This document shows positions 12,361 to 24,339 of a stretch of 64,000 nucleotides of DNA, in pieces. Each line of letters begins with the position of its first letter. The first letter of the stretch is position 1. The notes beneath the pieces are model-generated. The model was not told where the DNA came from, ran no database searches, and saw only the letters and a list, made by a program, of their open reading frames with translations. Origin of the DNA: Acanthosepion pharaonis (Eukaryota; Mollusca; Cephalopoda; Sepiida; Sepiidae); assembly GCA_903632075.3 (NCBI GenBank), contig CAHIKZ030005577.1:2185001-2249000 (forward strand). Direction: 5' to 3'. Position numbers and translations under genes: made by a program.

Positions 12361-13530
12361 TGAAAAAGCAAAAATATATTAAATCAGTACTGCAGTAAAA
12401 ATAACACACTATGTAGGCTAATGAAATAGGTTTATAAAAAATGCATTTTCAAGTATTTTCTTAACCTTTACCATGCTAATTTCTTTCTAGAATTGTTCCC
12501 CTGCCGCTGCATTTTTTGAGGGTGCAAAAACATGAACACCTACTGTTTTAAAATTGTTATAACTTTCTTTGTATAGTGTGTATAGATTTGAAATTTTGTA
12601 CACTAATAAAAGAATGAATGAGCAATATTTTAATGTAATGCATTATATAATGCATTATGTTTTGCATGCATGTTTTAATGTTGAGCAATAAAAAATGCGA
12701 AATAAAAAACAAATACAATATACATAAATAATTCAATGTACTTTAACTTTTATTACTCCTTGTGTAGATCTGGGGGTATAATAAGAAGCAAAATTGCTAA
12801 AAAGGCTTTCATTTTGTCAAAAAAAAAAGTGACATGTCTCCTTGTGTTTACATACAAGAAGACACCAGCATTTGTTTGCTCTTTCTTTCATCTCAGATTT
12901 ATTTGTTTTGATGAATAAAGTAATTATTTTGTCATTTATAAATAGACAGAATAATTCACCTTCAGAAAGGTTATCAGATATATCAATGGTTGCCATTATC
13001 TTCCATAAAATTACTCAGGCATGGATGGTAGTAGCCGCTAGTGGTCATCATCACTTTCCTCCATGTCACTAGTGTGGTTATCATCTCCGACCACTTCACC
13101 GTCAATATTCACTCGAGTAAAGCCTTCAAAATCATCATAGGAGTGTTAATCAAAGAAAAACTCCTGAATAAAGGTTTTGTTGGATATTGACATGGCCATT
13201 TTGTTTACAAAAATCTCAAAAAAATTAACGTGGGTTTAATCGATGTTACACATTGTGTAGAGTCTAAAAGAATTCAAAATGACATTGGAAAATGGAAGTT
13301 TAGCCTTGTTTCAAAGCAGTAGTAGGCAATTTCCAGCTTAAAAAAAAAACAGAAATAACAGTTGACAAGTGTTTATTTATAGCAACCTTCTCTGGTGACA
13401 GAAGTCACCAATAGTACTAAGGGAGAGAATTCTATAGTGACTATTGTCAACTGTGGTGTGGTTTCGGTTAAAGCTGTTTCCAACATTTTAAAACATGCAC
13501 AATTACACTGCTGATCAAACAAAAATATGT
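12361..13530. other. Upstream region of the zinc-finger gene, no further exon seen
   Basis: AT-rich, with ATGCATTATATAATGCATTATG palindromic stretches near 12640. If the gene is transcribed leftward, its promoter and 5' exons should lie here or further right, but I cannot identify them. Confidence 0.5.
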
Positions 13531-13539
13531 CATTTCTTA

Positions 13540-13960
13540 ACTGAAAATGTTTTGTGATCTGCTCAACTTTTAAACACAGAGAAATAAAGGTAGAAAGACT
13601 GATGAATTAACTTTTAAATCTGACACATTATACAATTTATTCTGACTGAAATCAATTGTACAATGCAGATTGTTAGCATGTAAAATGAGAAAATCAGAAA
13701 GCTGAGATATAGACTTGAAAAAGGATAACATTGGATTCAAAACCATGAATGGTATTATGCCAGATACAGGCTACACTCATATTTCACAACTGAGCATCTA
13801 ATGAAACCAAGTGCAGTGGTTGATTTAAAGTTACTCAGTCACTGAATGCAGAGCAAAACAACGTAACCTCATACCTGCATCCAGTATAACAGGCAAGGAA
13901 ACAAAAATGTTGGTGAGATACAAACAACATCACCAGAGATGATTTGGGCAGTTTTTTGTA
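13540..13960. repeat. Segment paralogous to 62830-63300
   Basis: Shared blocks in the same order include TTTATTCTGACT, ATCAATTGTACAATG, TATTATGCCAGATACA and CAGGCAAGGAAACAAAAATG. It sits upstream of the live minus-strand zinc-finger gene, just as its partner sits upstream of the dead one at 61 kb. The two loci are therefore an old segmental duplication. DNA from 13960 to 14569 holds nothing recognisable. Confidence 0.7.
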
Positions 13961-14569
13961 CACTGCAGAGAATGTCAGATCAGTATGTTAGACTTCGAGT
14001 GCAGGATAAAAACAAAGACTCTATAGTACAGACTAGCTTGGACGAAATGATGAAATATTTGTGTGAAGATTTCTCAACTTATAATTTGACTGACAACCTC
14101 ATTTCATTATGTAGTAACAACTTAACCAGTCATAACAGATAATAATGCTATAAGAAAACTATATCTTTCATTTGTAGTTTCGATTGTATCTGAATATTCA
14201 GTTATGAAATCTAGACCTCCTTTCTTCATATTCGATTCAGTTTGTATACTAAAATGCATTAGAAAAAACTTGCTTGGTCAAAAAGATGCAAGTAAATGCA
14301 TGTTGTTCAAAAAAGTTTAACATAATGAAAATCCTGATTTAATGCTCCATTTTGTAATTTACAGAAGCTTCATGTCTTGGATTCTCAGTCAATTTTGAAA
14401 TTTTGCTACAAATTGACCTTAAAGTCTCTTTCTCCCACTAGTTTTGAAAGGTAAAATGTTTCATTAGTTTCACAAATTTTTTAACCAATTCACTATTCTG
14501 GGATTGCTGACCTTAGGGAAACAGAAATGTTTGCCTAACTTTACAGAAGTCGCAGAATACATACATATA

Positions 14570-14758
14570 CAGTGTAACCCGGATATAAGAGAAACCCGGA
14601 TATAAGAGAAACCCGGATATAAGAGAGATTTTCGCTGGTCCCAAATTAGAGCCTGTGTTAATGTATATAAAATAGACCAAACCCGGATATAAGAGAAACC
14701 CGGATATAAGAGACTTCTTCTCCAGTCCTGACAACTCTCTTATATCCGGGTTACACTG
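14570..14758. mobile_element. pogo/Tigger-like MITE, copy 1
   Basis: A 189-bp element with long terminal inverted repeats beginning CAGTGTAACCCGGATATAAG, flanked by TA on both sides (14568-14569, 14759-14760). The ACCCGGATATAAGAGAA phrase is repeated in tandem at the left end and again internally. There is no coding capacity, so it depends on a transposase made elsewhere. The CAGT termini and TA duplication suggest the pogo/Tigger branch of Tc1/mariner; this is inference. Confidence 0.85.
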
Positions 14759-15039
14759 TAGTTTATACTCGATAGACAATACTGAATGTGAAAACATCAC
14801 ATAAAGGTTGTCAGCTTAACAAAATATATGTTAATCCACTTAAAGTAAATGATGACAATTATATATTTCTCAATGTATTCTCTAGTTGGTTAGAATCTTA
14901 GAATAGCATTCTTAGAAATAATGGGAAACTAAAAAATAAAACCTTCACAGCTTTGCCTCATATTGCTCATGCTATTCTAAAACTGAGGAAAAATTGCACG
15001 GAAGAATTTCAAATCATGTATGTATAGCTGGTAAATTTC

Positions 15040-16760
15040 AAACAGATCACCTTGTGGAGAGATTTGGCCAGTAGCAGAAACTTGGTAGAGATCAATATAA
15101 TATTTCTATATGTCAACTATTTGGGTGTGAAAAAACATCAGAATGATGTCAGTTTTAAAATTGAGCCTGCCACTTAATAGGCAAAGTATTGAGTTGAAGA
15201 ATTTACAAATTAACTGGGATGAAGTGGCAGGAGAGAAAAATGTAGATATTTATAAATTCAACATAGGTAGATGTAACAGATGAAAATGTTAATGAATGCA
15301 GAGAAGTTGTTCCTGCTGTGTTATGCATAGCAAGTTATTGCTGTTATATAATTTTTAAAGAAAATTAAATGCAATAGTTACAAGAATTTAATATCTGCAA
15401 GTAATAATGAGGACAAGACACCTGAAATAAACAGTTATTTTCTGGGGATTAATAGAAGTTCTCTGCTATATCCTAATCCTAATGATACTGCTACAAATGC
15501 TGTTCTCTGGAATTATATCGGAAAATTAACAAAAAATTCTGTTTTCAGTAAATCAAAAGAAATTAACCATGAACATAACCTTGAATGTTTTGGCCAATAA
15601 TGATCCTCTTTTTCATGCGGAATCTTGTGGTGAGGGTCACAGTATTATTAGGAAATTAGAAAGAAGTAGATATTTATAAATTTAACATAGATTAACAGAT
15701 GAAAATGTTAATGAATACAGAGAAGATGTCCCTGTTATATTATTGAGATGTTGTGAGTTTCCCGCATGTCGGTGTATGAATCAAGACAAACACAGTTGTA
15801 GAGGAAAATGCTGGTATATTCATAAAAGCAATTAACAATAGAGTGATTAGTAGAATGAAGGTTGGTTAGTACGAAACAATATCCAAAGTCTATAGTCCAA
15901 CGGTATGTACCGGGTAAGCTTATCTGGACTGCTCACGCTGACTCTCTCCCCAGAGCTGACTTATATAAGAGGGACCAGTCCATTACTAGTTAGAAGGTGG
16001 GTGCGCCCCATCAATTATACATAGCTATTCATTGCTGTTATACAGTTTTTAAAGAAAATTAAATGCAACAGTTGCAAGAATTTAATATCTGCAAGTAATA
16101 ATGAGGACAAGACACCTGAAATAAACAGTTATTTTCTGGGGATTAATAGAAGTTCTCTGCTATATCCTAATCCTAATGATACTGCTACAAATGCTGTTCT
16201 CTATAGTTACTGGTAAATTGACAAAAAATTCTTCTCTTCATCATTCAGTAAATCAAAGGAAATTAGCCATGCATATAACCTTGAATGTTTTGACAGAAAA
16301 TGGTCAACTTTTTCATGTGGAATCTTGTGGCGATGGTTACAGTATTGGGAAATAAGAAAGAATGCTTGTCTGTAGCTCTTGATGTTCTTTTGAATAATTT
16401 TTGTTCTAGGGAAAATACTAATATTATTTCTTGAAACAAATTAATCAAAAAAAGGAAACTTCAAACGTCCAGTTTAAATTTCCCATATACTTATGTAACA
16501 TTTTTTCTATAATTATTTAAAATTTGTCTTTTATTTTCTAGACATAAAAGTGTCAATATTTTGATTTTACTACTACAGGATAATTAAAATAAAATAAAAC
16601 AGGCAAATTAAAAGCATTTCAATTTTTTATTGTAAATAAAATAATTTTACACAATTTACAATAAGAAGGAATTTTACAGTCTTTAAATTCAACTATGAAA
16701 CATACACTATTTATTTTAACATAACAAGAAATGTAAAACTTTAAATAAGTTTCCTTTAGA
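15040..16760 (+). repeat. Repeat block A, inverted partner at 39.8-42.7 kb
   Basis: This block aligns by eye, reverse-complemented, with about 39800-42690. It contains its own internal tandem duplication: 15250-15600 resembles 15660-16300, sharing CAGATGAAAATGTTAATGAAT, AATATCTGCAAGTAATAATG and GCTACAAATGCTGTTCTC. The second copy carries the solo LTR at 15744-16013, so the first copy shows the empty site. No conserved coding frame was found. Confidence 0.75.
15744..16013 (-). mobile_element. Solo LTR, 270 bp, TSD ATTAT
   Basis: The element begins TGAGATG and ends CCCCATCA (TG...CA). It is flanked by ATTAT on both sides (15739-15743 and 16014-16018). On the minus strand a TATATAAG box lies about 60 bp inside the start, followed by a GC-richer stretch, as in an LTR promoter. 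The tandem partner at about 15310-15330 lacks it. Confidence 0.8.
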
Positions 16761-17091
16761 AAATAAAGTTTATTCTAAGGTAAAAATTAAAACTTAGTTT
16801 CTTTCTCTTTTAATTTAATGGCAAATATAAAAAAAATATTCTATGTCAATATAGTAACTTCATGGAATAATCATTAAAATAAAAGCAGATTTTTAAACTA
16901 TTGTTTCTTTCTTTCTTTCTGTATTTATTTATTTAAAGATGTAAAGGTAGAAATCGAAATCTGGTTTGCTTTTCTTCATCCATGAATAATTATTCTATCA
17001 ATTTCAATTGTCAGTATTGTAACTTTATGGAATAAAACATTTTCATAATAATATTGTTTGCTTGTTTTTCTTTATTTTTATCAATTAATAA

Positions 17092-17593
17092 TCATACTTA
17101 TTATAAAACCCAGGTTGTGTGTGTGTGTGTCTGTTCGTTTATATATTGGATCGGATTTCCTACATTTTTCAACCGATTTCAACAAAACTTCACAGGACTA
17201 TGTAAAATTACCTTGCGGTGGTTCTGACAGTGCCAAAAATTGGAAAAACACAATTGTTTCTGCACGAAATCAATTTGAAAACACGAAGAATGAAAGGGGG
17301 ACTACTCATATCGAGTTATACCTATTATAAAACCCAGGTTGTGTGTGTGTGTATGTGTGTGTCTGTTCGTTTATATATGGGATTGGATTTCCTACATATT
17401 TCAACAAAACTTCACTTTTTTTTTTGGCAGGTAGTGTTTCTTATTGTCTTACACACTTTTTTCTTTATTTTTACATTCAGAATGCTTTAAAAATTCCATT
17501 TACATGACAATTGTTTATAATAAAATTCTATTCAATCGGTAGAGACTCATAACGATTGAAAACAATGTTTTTGTTTGAGTTTAGGTTTGACCA

Positions 17594-17630
<37 letters not shown>

Positions 17631-17762
17631 AATTAAGACATGCGTGTCTGTCAACCTTAAACAAAAATCTTTGTCAATTTTATTTTTCAGTCTTTATGAT
17701 GGTCGATACTTGATCTATCTCTTACTGTTACATCCCCAGGCAATGCCAGGCTCTACTGCTAG
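17092..17762 (+). mobile_element. Non-autonomous Helitron, copy 1
   Basis: 671 bp. It starts TCATACTTATTATAAAACC, ends CTACTGCTAG, and lies between A and T, which is the Helitron pattern of TC...CTAG with no target duplication. The 5' end sequence occurs a second time near 17320, so the element is a partial head-to-tail dimer. The 3' hairpin seen in other copies (CCCGG/CCGGG) is here CCCAGG/CCAGG, weakened by what look like CpG-to-CpA/TpG changes. A poly-A run of about 30 lies near 17600. The related sequence at 28876-28900 is the unoccupied site. Confidence 0.9.
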
Positions 17763-18248
17763 TATTGAATAAAGTTCTAAGATGAAATTCAATTCTTTTT
17801 AAATTTGTAATGCATTTTACTCCATCATCTATATATTACTGCACTCTCTTCAAACCAGAATGTTCAACTTGGTTTCTATACTCATAATATTTTAGTTATT
17901 TGTACCCTCCACCCTTTTTCAGCTATATGTTGTACTCAGTTAATAAAGATTGTTCTCATTCAACTTTCCACACTCAGTAGATATCTTGTTACATCCCCAG
18001 GCAATGCCAGGCTCTACTGCTAGTATTGAATAAAGTTCTAAGATGAAATTCAATTCTTTTTAAATTTGTAATGCATTTTACTCCATCATCTATATATTAC
18101 TGCACTCTCTTCAAACCAGAATGTTCAACTTGGTTTCTATACTCATAATATTTTAGTTATTTGTACCCTCCACCCTTTTTCAGCTATATGTTGTACTCAG
18201 TTAATAAAGATTGTTCTCATTCAACTTTCCACACTCAGTAGATATCTT
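17727..18248. repeat. Perfect 261-bp tandem duplication
   Basis: Bases 17727-17987 repeat as 17988-18248 with no difference that I can see. The unit contains the last about 36 bp of the Helitron plus its right flank. Either a very recent tandem duplication or an assembly overlap. Confidence 0.9.
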
Positions 18249-18249
18249 G

Positions 18250-20100
18250 TATCACTTAGCACTTACAGAGAAAATGGAACATGAACCCAATCACCTTGGA
18301 TTGAATTATTTTGAATTTATAACATTTTCCTCATTTTTTTAAAAAACGGGCCTATCATACACAATCAAACAGAATATCATAGCTGATTCAAAGCTTGAGC
18401 AAATATTTTAAACTGAAAGAAAGTGCTCAAAAGTTTTCACCATAAATCAATCTTGCCATAAGGAAAAGAAAATCAGGCAATACATTGTAATTAACCTCAA
18501 CCAGAAAGACATTTAATGAGAAATTTACTAACAGAACTTTTTTCAGACATTCACTGTTCAAATCATTTCATCTGCAATGTTATTTAGTAATGTCACGTTT
18601 GCAAAGAGAAACATGATTTTTTTAATCAAAAGTTAGAATGTTCTAAAAAGGATGCATTTTTTTTTTAAAATAATAAAAAAATACTTTGATCTTTCCTAAC
18701 ATAAGCATTTAAATAATAAAATTTCGTTTTCATCAAGTCTAAGGCCATTTTAATCATGCTATGCTCGTTTTTTTAAGCGATTTCATGAAGTTATCTATAA
18801 AAACAAATATTTCTGCCATGACTTTAATAAAAAAAAAACAACATATTTATAATAATTTCGATCATCTATGAATAGTTTCTGAAAGTTTCATTATAATCCG
18901 ACAATTATTTTTATTTTTGCAAGATTTTCCAAATTAATGTGTGTCATATAAAAAAATAAATAAAAAAAACGTGCTAAAAATTGTATGTTATTTTACTAGT
19001 TCCGGTGATACAAAGAGAAACAAGGTTTTTTTTAATCAAAATTTAAAACGTTCTAAAAAAAAAAAAAAATCTCCGCTTAATAATGTTTAAAAAATGTCTT
19101 AGTTTTAAAAGGACACTGTTTTTTCAATGACGAGAATGTTTTTAAAATGCTTCAAAAAGGTTATTTACAGTGTAACCCGGATATAAGAGAGTTGTCGGGA
19201 CCGGAGACGAAGTCTCTTATATCCGGGTTTGGTCTATTTTATATACATTAACACTGGCTCTAATTTGGGGCCAGAGAAAATCTCTCTTATATCCGGGTCT
19301 CTTATATCCGGGTCACACTGTATATGAAAGTTAATTTTTCTTTTAATTCACATTTAGCTTCAGGCTTTTATCGTTCAAATGAAACCGAAATTTAGATTCG
19401 AAAAAAACATTAATAAATGCGTTATTTTTTTAATTTTTTTTTTTTAGGGGCTTTTGTCAAGTCCGTGATACTTACGTCTAACTTACCTTTTCAAGGCGAA
19501 TCTCTCACACCTTCTCATACAAAAACAACAAACAGGATTAAAGTTGCTGTGTTGTTGGACTCGATATTTTTTCATTAATTTTTTTTTGTTGATATTTGTT
19601 CAAATGCTTCTCATGATGATTTGTTGCTACTGTACAGCATGTTTTTAATGTTTTAAAAGCAGTTTTGTTGAAGTGCAAATATAACAAATATATGTTTATC
19701 AACCATTTACATTTAACTGTTCATTCTCTCTAGTGTGTGGTTTTCGTAGTTGCCCCCCCCCGAAACTGGTTTATCCAGGGGCCCATAATGTTGTTAGTGT
19801 TAAGTTAAGTAAAAAAGCCGCGGCTTGACAATATTTTGTAATCAATACATCATCCTTTTTTCTTTTTTTTTTTTTAAGAAATAGCAATGAAAAAAGATTA
19901 ACTGTTTGAAAATAATACACACGGAGTTTCTGAATAGAACAAAGAAATTACGGCAACCGGTGTACAAGAAGAATTTATTCCTTGCTCAAAAAATAGTCAA
20001 ACAATAACTTTTGTATTGCAATGTTTTTTTTTTTTCTGATCTTTCATAAATTTATTATTGACGAAAAGTAAACATTAAAATTAAAAACCTTTTATAAATC
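18250..20100 (+). repeat. Repeat block B, inverted partner at 42.84-45.25 kb
   Basis: Reverse-complement matches run in order: 18.25-18.43 with 45.25-45.0 kb, and 19.32-20.1 with 43.35-42.84 kb. Examples are the GCTTCAGGCTTTTATC block and the TTAACTGTTTGAAAATAAT block. In this window A precedes B. In the inverted partner, read in the same direction, B precedes A. No gene is recognisable. Confidence 0.65.
19168..19320. mobile_element. pogo/Tigger-like MITE, copy 2
   Basis: 153 bp, starting CAGTGTAACCCGGATATAAG and ending with the complement GGGTCACACTG, flanked by TA on both sides (19166-19167, 19321-19322). Its central part is the reverse complement of that in copy 1, so it sits in the opposite orientation. 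Confidence 0.85.
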
Positions 20101-20470
20101 CAATATTTTCCCAAGAGATTTGTTTCAAAGGAAATTAGTAAATTTAAATAATTAATCAACAGAATTTAATAAATTGAGAGCTACTCTCCTTATTATCATG
20201 AATGGCCTGAGCTATTCATAAGTCGTCTTGGGTAAATGGTCTCAAGAGGAAAAAAAGCAGATCATATGATTGCAGTGTCTTGACCAGATGAGTATGACTG
20301 ACTTTGTCGTGTAATAAAGTGTTGCGTTTCATCAAACAGTTGATGAAACTCCGTGTGTATTATTTTCAAACAGTTAATCTTTTTTAATTGCTATTTCTTA
20401 AAAAAAGAAGAAGAAAAAAAGGATGATTTATTGATTACAAAATATTGTCAAGCCGCGGCTTTTTTTACTT
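19807..20470. repeat. Foldback: about 125-bp inverted repeats around a 414-bp spacer
   Basis: The left arm 19807-19930 and right arm 20345-20470 are near-perfect reverse complements. They run from AAGTAAAAAAGCCGCGGCTT to ACACACGGAGTTTC and differ mainly in homopolymer length. The layout fits a foldback or MITE-like element, but no target duplication is clear. The spacer contains part of block B. Confidence 0.85.
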
Positions 20471-20772
20471 CAAACACCAATTCACAACAGTAGGCGACGA
20501 GGATGATTCACTATTTATTATAATAGTGGTGGACAAACATTACTCTTTTTTTTTTTTTTCAAATTGTGAAATCAGCAAGTCGAAAAAAGAAACTTATGCC
20601 GAAAACCACGAAACATTAAAACATAATACACTGGAAGCAAACTTTCAACTCATTTAAAAATGGAGGACTTGACTTGAATGCAGTAATATTGGAATTAATA
20701 AAACAACAGCAATAAGTATTTGGTAGCAAGAGAAAGGGATAACGAGGAATATTAGATTTGAACAATATTTAT

Positions 20773-21525
20773 TGTTGGCATATTGTGGACTCTTCTAATT
20801 TTCTAACCTTCTACCCAACCTTAAAAAAGCATAATCCATATTATACGCCTACGCAGATAACGCTCAACCAATAAAAATTTCGAATCAACAATTCTATTGG
20901 TAGATCGCCTCCCAAAAGCAAGAATTCAAAATATCTTGAGCCACTTTTCGAAAAACCCAAAAGGTTATAAAAGGAGAAAAGACAACTGATCAGTCAGTCT
21001 AGCGAACTCGCCGATCGATTGCCTAATTAATCCCGACATTCAAAAACAGAATTTTACCGCGCATTTTGACGAACTTCAACTGACTCACCTGAAACACTCA
21101 ACGAACAACTATCGAAACTTTGAACAATATTTCTTATGCACATTGATTTATTCATTTACTAAAAATAAAAATACGAATCGAAAACAAACACAGACACGTT
21201 CAAAGGTAGACTACTTTATAAACTTTACCAAAAAACTCTTATTATATATTTCAACACAAACACAAAATAACAAACATAACGACACAGAGACATCCAACAT
21301 TTCAGCAACATATACAATTAATGCACGCAACAAACAAATATTAACCTTGTTTGTAAATATGTAATTGTATATAAATGTTTTATTTGTTTCGATCTATAAA
21401 TGTCTCGTTTTTACTTTGTTTGAAATCTCATATTTGTTATATATTTTTTTGGGACAAGGTTTTAGACACACAACCGATCCGAACAAAATCCTTCTGATTA
21501 ATTAAATGAACCAAAAGTCCCAACA
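20773..21525 (+). repeat. 5' LTR of the gypsy element
   Basis: Begins TGTTGG and ends CCAACA, a 6-bp inverted repeat. A CCAATAAAAA and a GTTATAAAAGG box precede CAGTCAGTCTAGCG, a plausible transcription start. The 3' LTR starts TATTCAGG instead, so one terminus is altered. Confidence 0.9.
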
Positions 21526-21530
21526 AAATT

Positions 21531-21549
21531 TGGTGACCTTCCGACGTGA
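21531..21549 (+). other. Primer-binding site, tRNA-Trp-like
   Basis: TGGTGACC followed by TTCCGACGTGA lies a few bases inside the 5' LTR. Many metazoan gypsy elements have TGGTGACCCCGACGTGA here, complementary to the 3' end of tRNA-Trp. The present copy fits that with a 2-base TT insertion, possibly a consensus error. The tRNA match is from memory of the tRNA-Trp 3' end, so inference. Confidence 0.6.
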
Positions 21550-21671
21550 GTGAACATGCAACAAGAGTGACGAACTTGTTAATTTTGAAACAACACCAAC
21601 AAAATTTTAAACAGACGTGCGTAACAAAAGATTGGTAACCCCGGTAACGGATAAATATTTCAACACTACAG

Positions 21672-22145
21672 ATGGCAGAACCAACAACCGTATCAGAAAC
21701 AGCCATCAAACTCGAGATGCCCGCCTTTTTCAAACGTGGTTCCTTCAGCTTGATGCGATATTCCGCTAGGCGCATTTCAGCAGTCAAAATTTGCAGCAGT
21801 CATTGGAGAAGCTACCGGCAGAAAATAGCAGCCGAAGTAGCTGATATAAACTCAGTCCCAGTTGAAAAACCATACGAAATCCTAAAAGAAGCGATATTGC
21901 ATAGATCAGGTTTTGAATACGTGAACTCCTGTCCAATGTCACAACCGAAGATGCCAAACCTTCACAGTTACTTCCGAAGGATGCAGCGGTTATTGAGCGA
22001 AAATGACATATCGACCACAGTATTCAAACAAATGTGGCTGGACAAGCTACCGCCAGAGGTTGTACGAATTCTAGCCGCATTAGCAGAAGATGTAGACATC
22101 CAAACTAGCGATAATTGCAGACAAAATAGACACAGTAAAAATTAA
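21672..22145 (+). pseudogene. gag fragment of the gypsy element
   Basis: An open frame of 157 codons from an ATG about 140 bp inside the 5' LTR, where gag is expected. The segment around LLSENDISTTVFKQMWLDKL, followed by PPEVVRILAA, is typical of the capsid region of metazoan gypsy gag proteins. The start (MAEPTTVSETAI) is plausible. The frame is lost near 21780-21860, where the protein changes character, and again after 22145. A further stretch around 22180-22270 (coiled-coil-like) continues in another frame. No clear zinc knuckle (CCHC) is seen, although the cysteines near 22390-22410 may be its remains. Gag would form the particle that packages element RNA. Confidence 0.65.
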
Positions 22146-22519
22146 ACACATATATCCGCAACGAACACACGAGATGGCCTCATGCCAGACATAGACCAAC
22201 AAATTCAAAAGTTATCAACAGAGTTGCAAAATATATCTATACAGCTGCGCGAACTACAAAATGCTCATCTAAGCCGACATGATAATTACCAATTGGAGAT
22301 CAAATTCTCGACACAGATACAAACGACAACGAAACGAATACCAAAATGAAAATGTTGGTATCATGAAACTTTTGGCGCGCAAGCTAACAAGTGCAGACAA
22401 CCATGTGCGTATAAGAAATCACCAACCGCCAAACAGCAGGAAACGGACATCCTGGCACCCAGTAGAGACGTTGGATGCCAGGGCAACTCAAGACTAACCG
22501 TCTCTTCTATATTTACGAT

Positions 22520-22770
22520 AAATCCAGCGGATTAAACTTTTGGTAGACACCGGTGCCCAAATCAGTGTTATACCACAGACGAAGTGCAGCAAACAACTTC
22601 TAATAAAAAACACAACATTAAAACTACAAAACTTATGGTGAAAACCCTGACTTTAGACATAGGTTGGCGAGAGATCTAACGTGGACATTCATAATTGCTG
22701 ATGTTTCGATGCCCATACTAGGAGCGGACTTCCTAACACATTATGCATTGTCAGTAGAACTAGCATCCCA
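22520..22770 (+). pseudogene. Aspartic protease region of the gypsy element
   Basis: The catalytic motif VDTGAQISVIP is encoded at about 22542-22574. The family's second hallmark, a hydrophobic ILGADFL, follows near 22717-22737, at about the distance expected for a retroelement protease. The two motifs are in different frames, so the region is interrupted between them. It would cleave the gag-pol polyprotein. Confidence 0.8.
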
Positions 22771-22889
22771 AACACTAACTGACACCAATACAAATATAAA
22801 ACGCTGCGGTTTCATCTCTAAACATTCAACGATTGGACTGACGAATATTATACCAATAGCTAATGGCTACGGTGAGATAATACGTCAGT

Positions 22890-23600
22890 ATCAGACACTA
22901 TTAACACCGTCGTCACGAAATGAACCCGTTAGACATCATGCTAAACACAGCATTAAAACAACTGGTTCCCCAGTTTATTCCCAACCACGTAGGCTTCATC
23001 CCGCCAAATTGAAAAATCGCAAGAGATGAGTTCGACAATATGCTCAGACTGGGAATAATACGCCCTTCAAAAAGCCCTTATGCCAGCCCTCTACATGGTT
23101 ACAAAAAGCAGAACAAGTTGGCGTCCATGCGGAGATTATAGGTTGTTGAACGCCCAGACCATTCCGGACAAATATCCTATCCGCACATAAAAGATTTTGC
23201 GCTATCATTAGAAGGTGCTACAGTTCACTAAACTAGACCTCAAAAGGCTTACTATCAGATACCAATCGAGGAAGACGACATACAAAAGACTGCGATCACC
23301 ACTCCATTCGGACTATTTGAATTCACAAGAATGCCCTTTTTGGTTTACGAAACGCCGCACAGTCATTCAAAAAGACGAGGTGTTGCGTGGTATGCCGTAC
23401 ACATACGCGTATATTGACGATGTTTTAATTGCAAGTAAATCACATGTTGAACACAAGGAACATTTGCATACAGTTCTAAAACGTTTACAACATTATGGTT
23501 TAAAATTAAACATTGACAAATGTATATTTGCGGTACCACAGCTAACCTTTCTTGGACATGTAATAGACCAACAAGGATTGTCTCCCTTGGATCACAAGAT
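22890..23600 (+). pseudogene. Reverse transcriptase region of the gypsy element
   Basis: The active-site box YIDDVLIAS is encoded at about 23410-23436. It is followed by the palm and thumb sequence HVEHKEHLHTVLKRL and FLGHVIDQQGL, hallmarks of Ty3/gypsy polymerases. Upstream blocks (around 23020-23330) are readable only by changing frame several times, and part of the fingers domain near 23330-23390 appears missing. The enzyme would copy element RNA into DNA. It cannot be made from this copy as assembled. Confidence 0.9.
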
Positions 23601-23869
23601 CAAACAATAACAAATTATCCCACCTTCCACAATGAAGCAATTACGAGATTCTTGGGAATGATAAATTTAATGACAATTCATACCGAACTGTGCAACTATA
23701 ATATTGCCATTAACAGACATGCTATCGCAACGAAAAAAAAGAACTCGCAAATCATACTATCGAAAGACGAATTAAAATCTTTTAACGATGCAAGAGACGC
23801 GTTGCAAAAATGTACAAAATTGTCGTATATTAATCCATCCGAAAATTCCAAACTAACACGACGACAGAT

Positions 23870-24240
23870 GCATCAGCTGACACAATTGGAGCAGTACTAC
23901 ACCAGATTACTAACAATGTAGAGAAACCACTATCATTTTTCTCGATAAAGTTAAACACTACCCAGAGGAAATATAGTACGTTCTCAAGAGAATTATTGGC
24001 AGTATACCTAGCAATACGACATTTTAGACACATTCTAGAAGGAAGAAATTTCGTAGTCTTCACCGACCATAAACCACTTACATATGCATTACATGCAAAG
24101 GCTGACAAATTAAATCCACGAGACCTAAGACATTTAGATTACATCAGCCAGTACACAGCAGATATCCGATACGTAAAAGGTCAGAATAACACAGTAGCGG
24201 ACGCATTGTCCAGAACTACGCTCAACGCACTACAACCACA
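23870..24240 (+). pseudogene. RNase H region of the gypsy element
   Basis: The order is ELLAVYLAIRHFRHILEGR, FTDHKPL and DALSR, with the conserved E and D residues of the gypsy RNase H and its tether. The end of the domain (YVKGQNNTVADALSR) is intact. The start, near 23860-23990, is frameshifted. It would degrade the RNA strand during reverse transcription. Confidence 0.9.
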
Positions 24241-24339
24241 ACCACTAAACTTTGCTGAGGAACAAGCAAACGACAACGAATTACCGTCTGTACAAAAAGA
24301 TACCTCACTTCAAATTGAAAAAGACCTTTACCCTTTACT

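Noticed and set aside
20445..21364. Small open frames before and within the 5' LTR
   Set aside because: They lie in the foldback or LTR and lack any domain or conservation.
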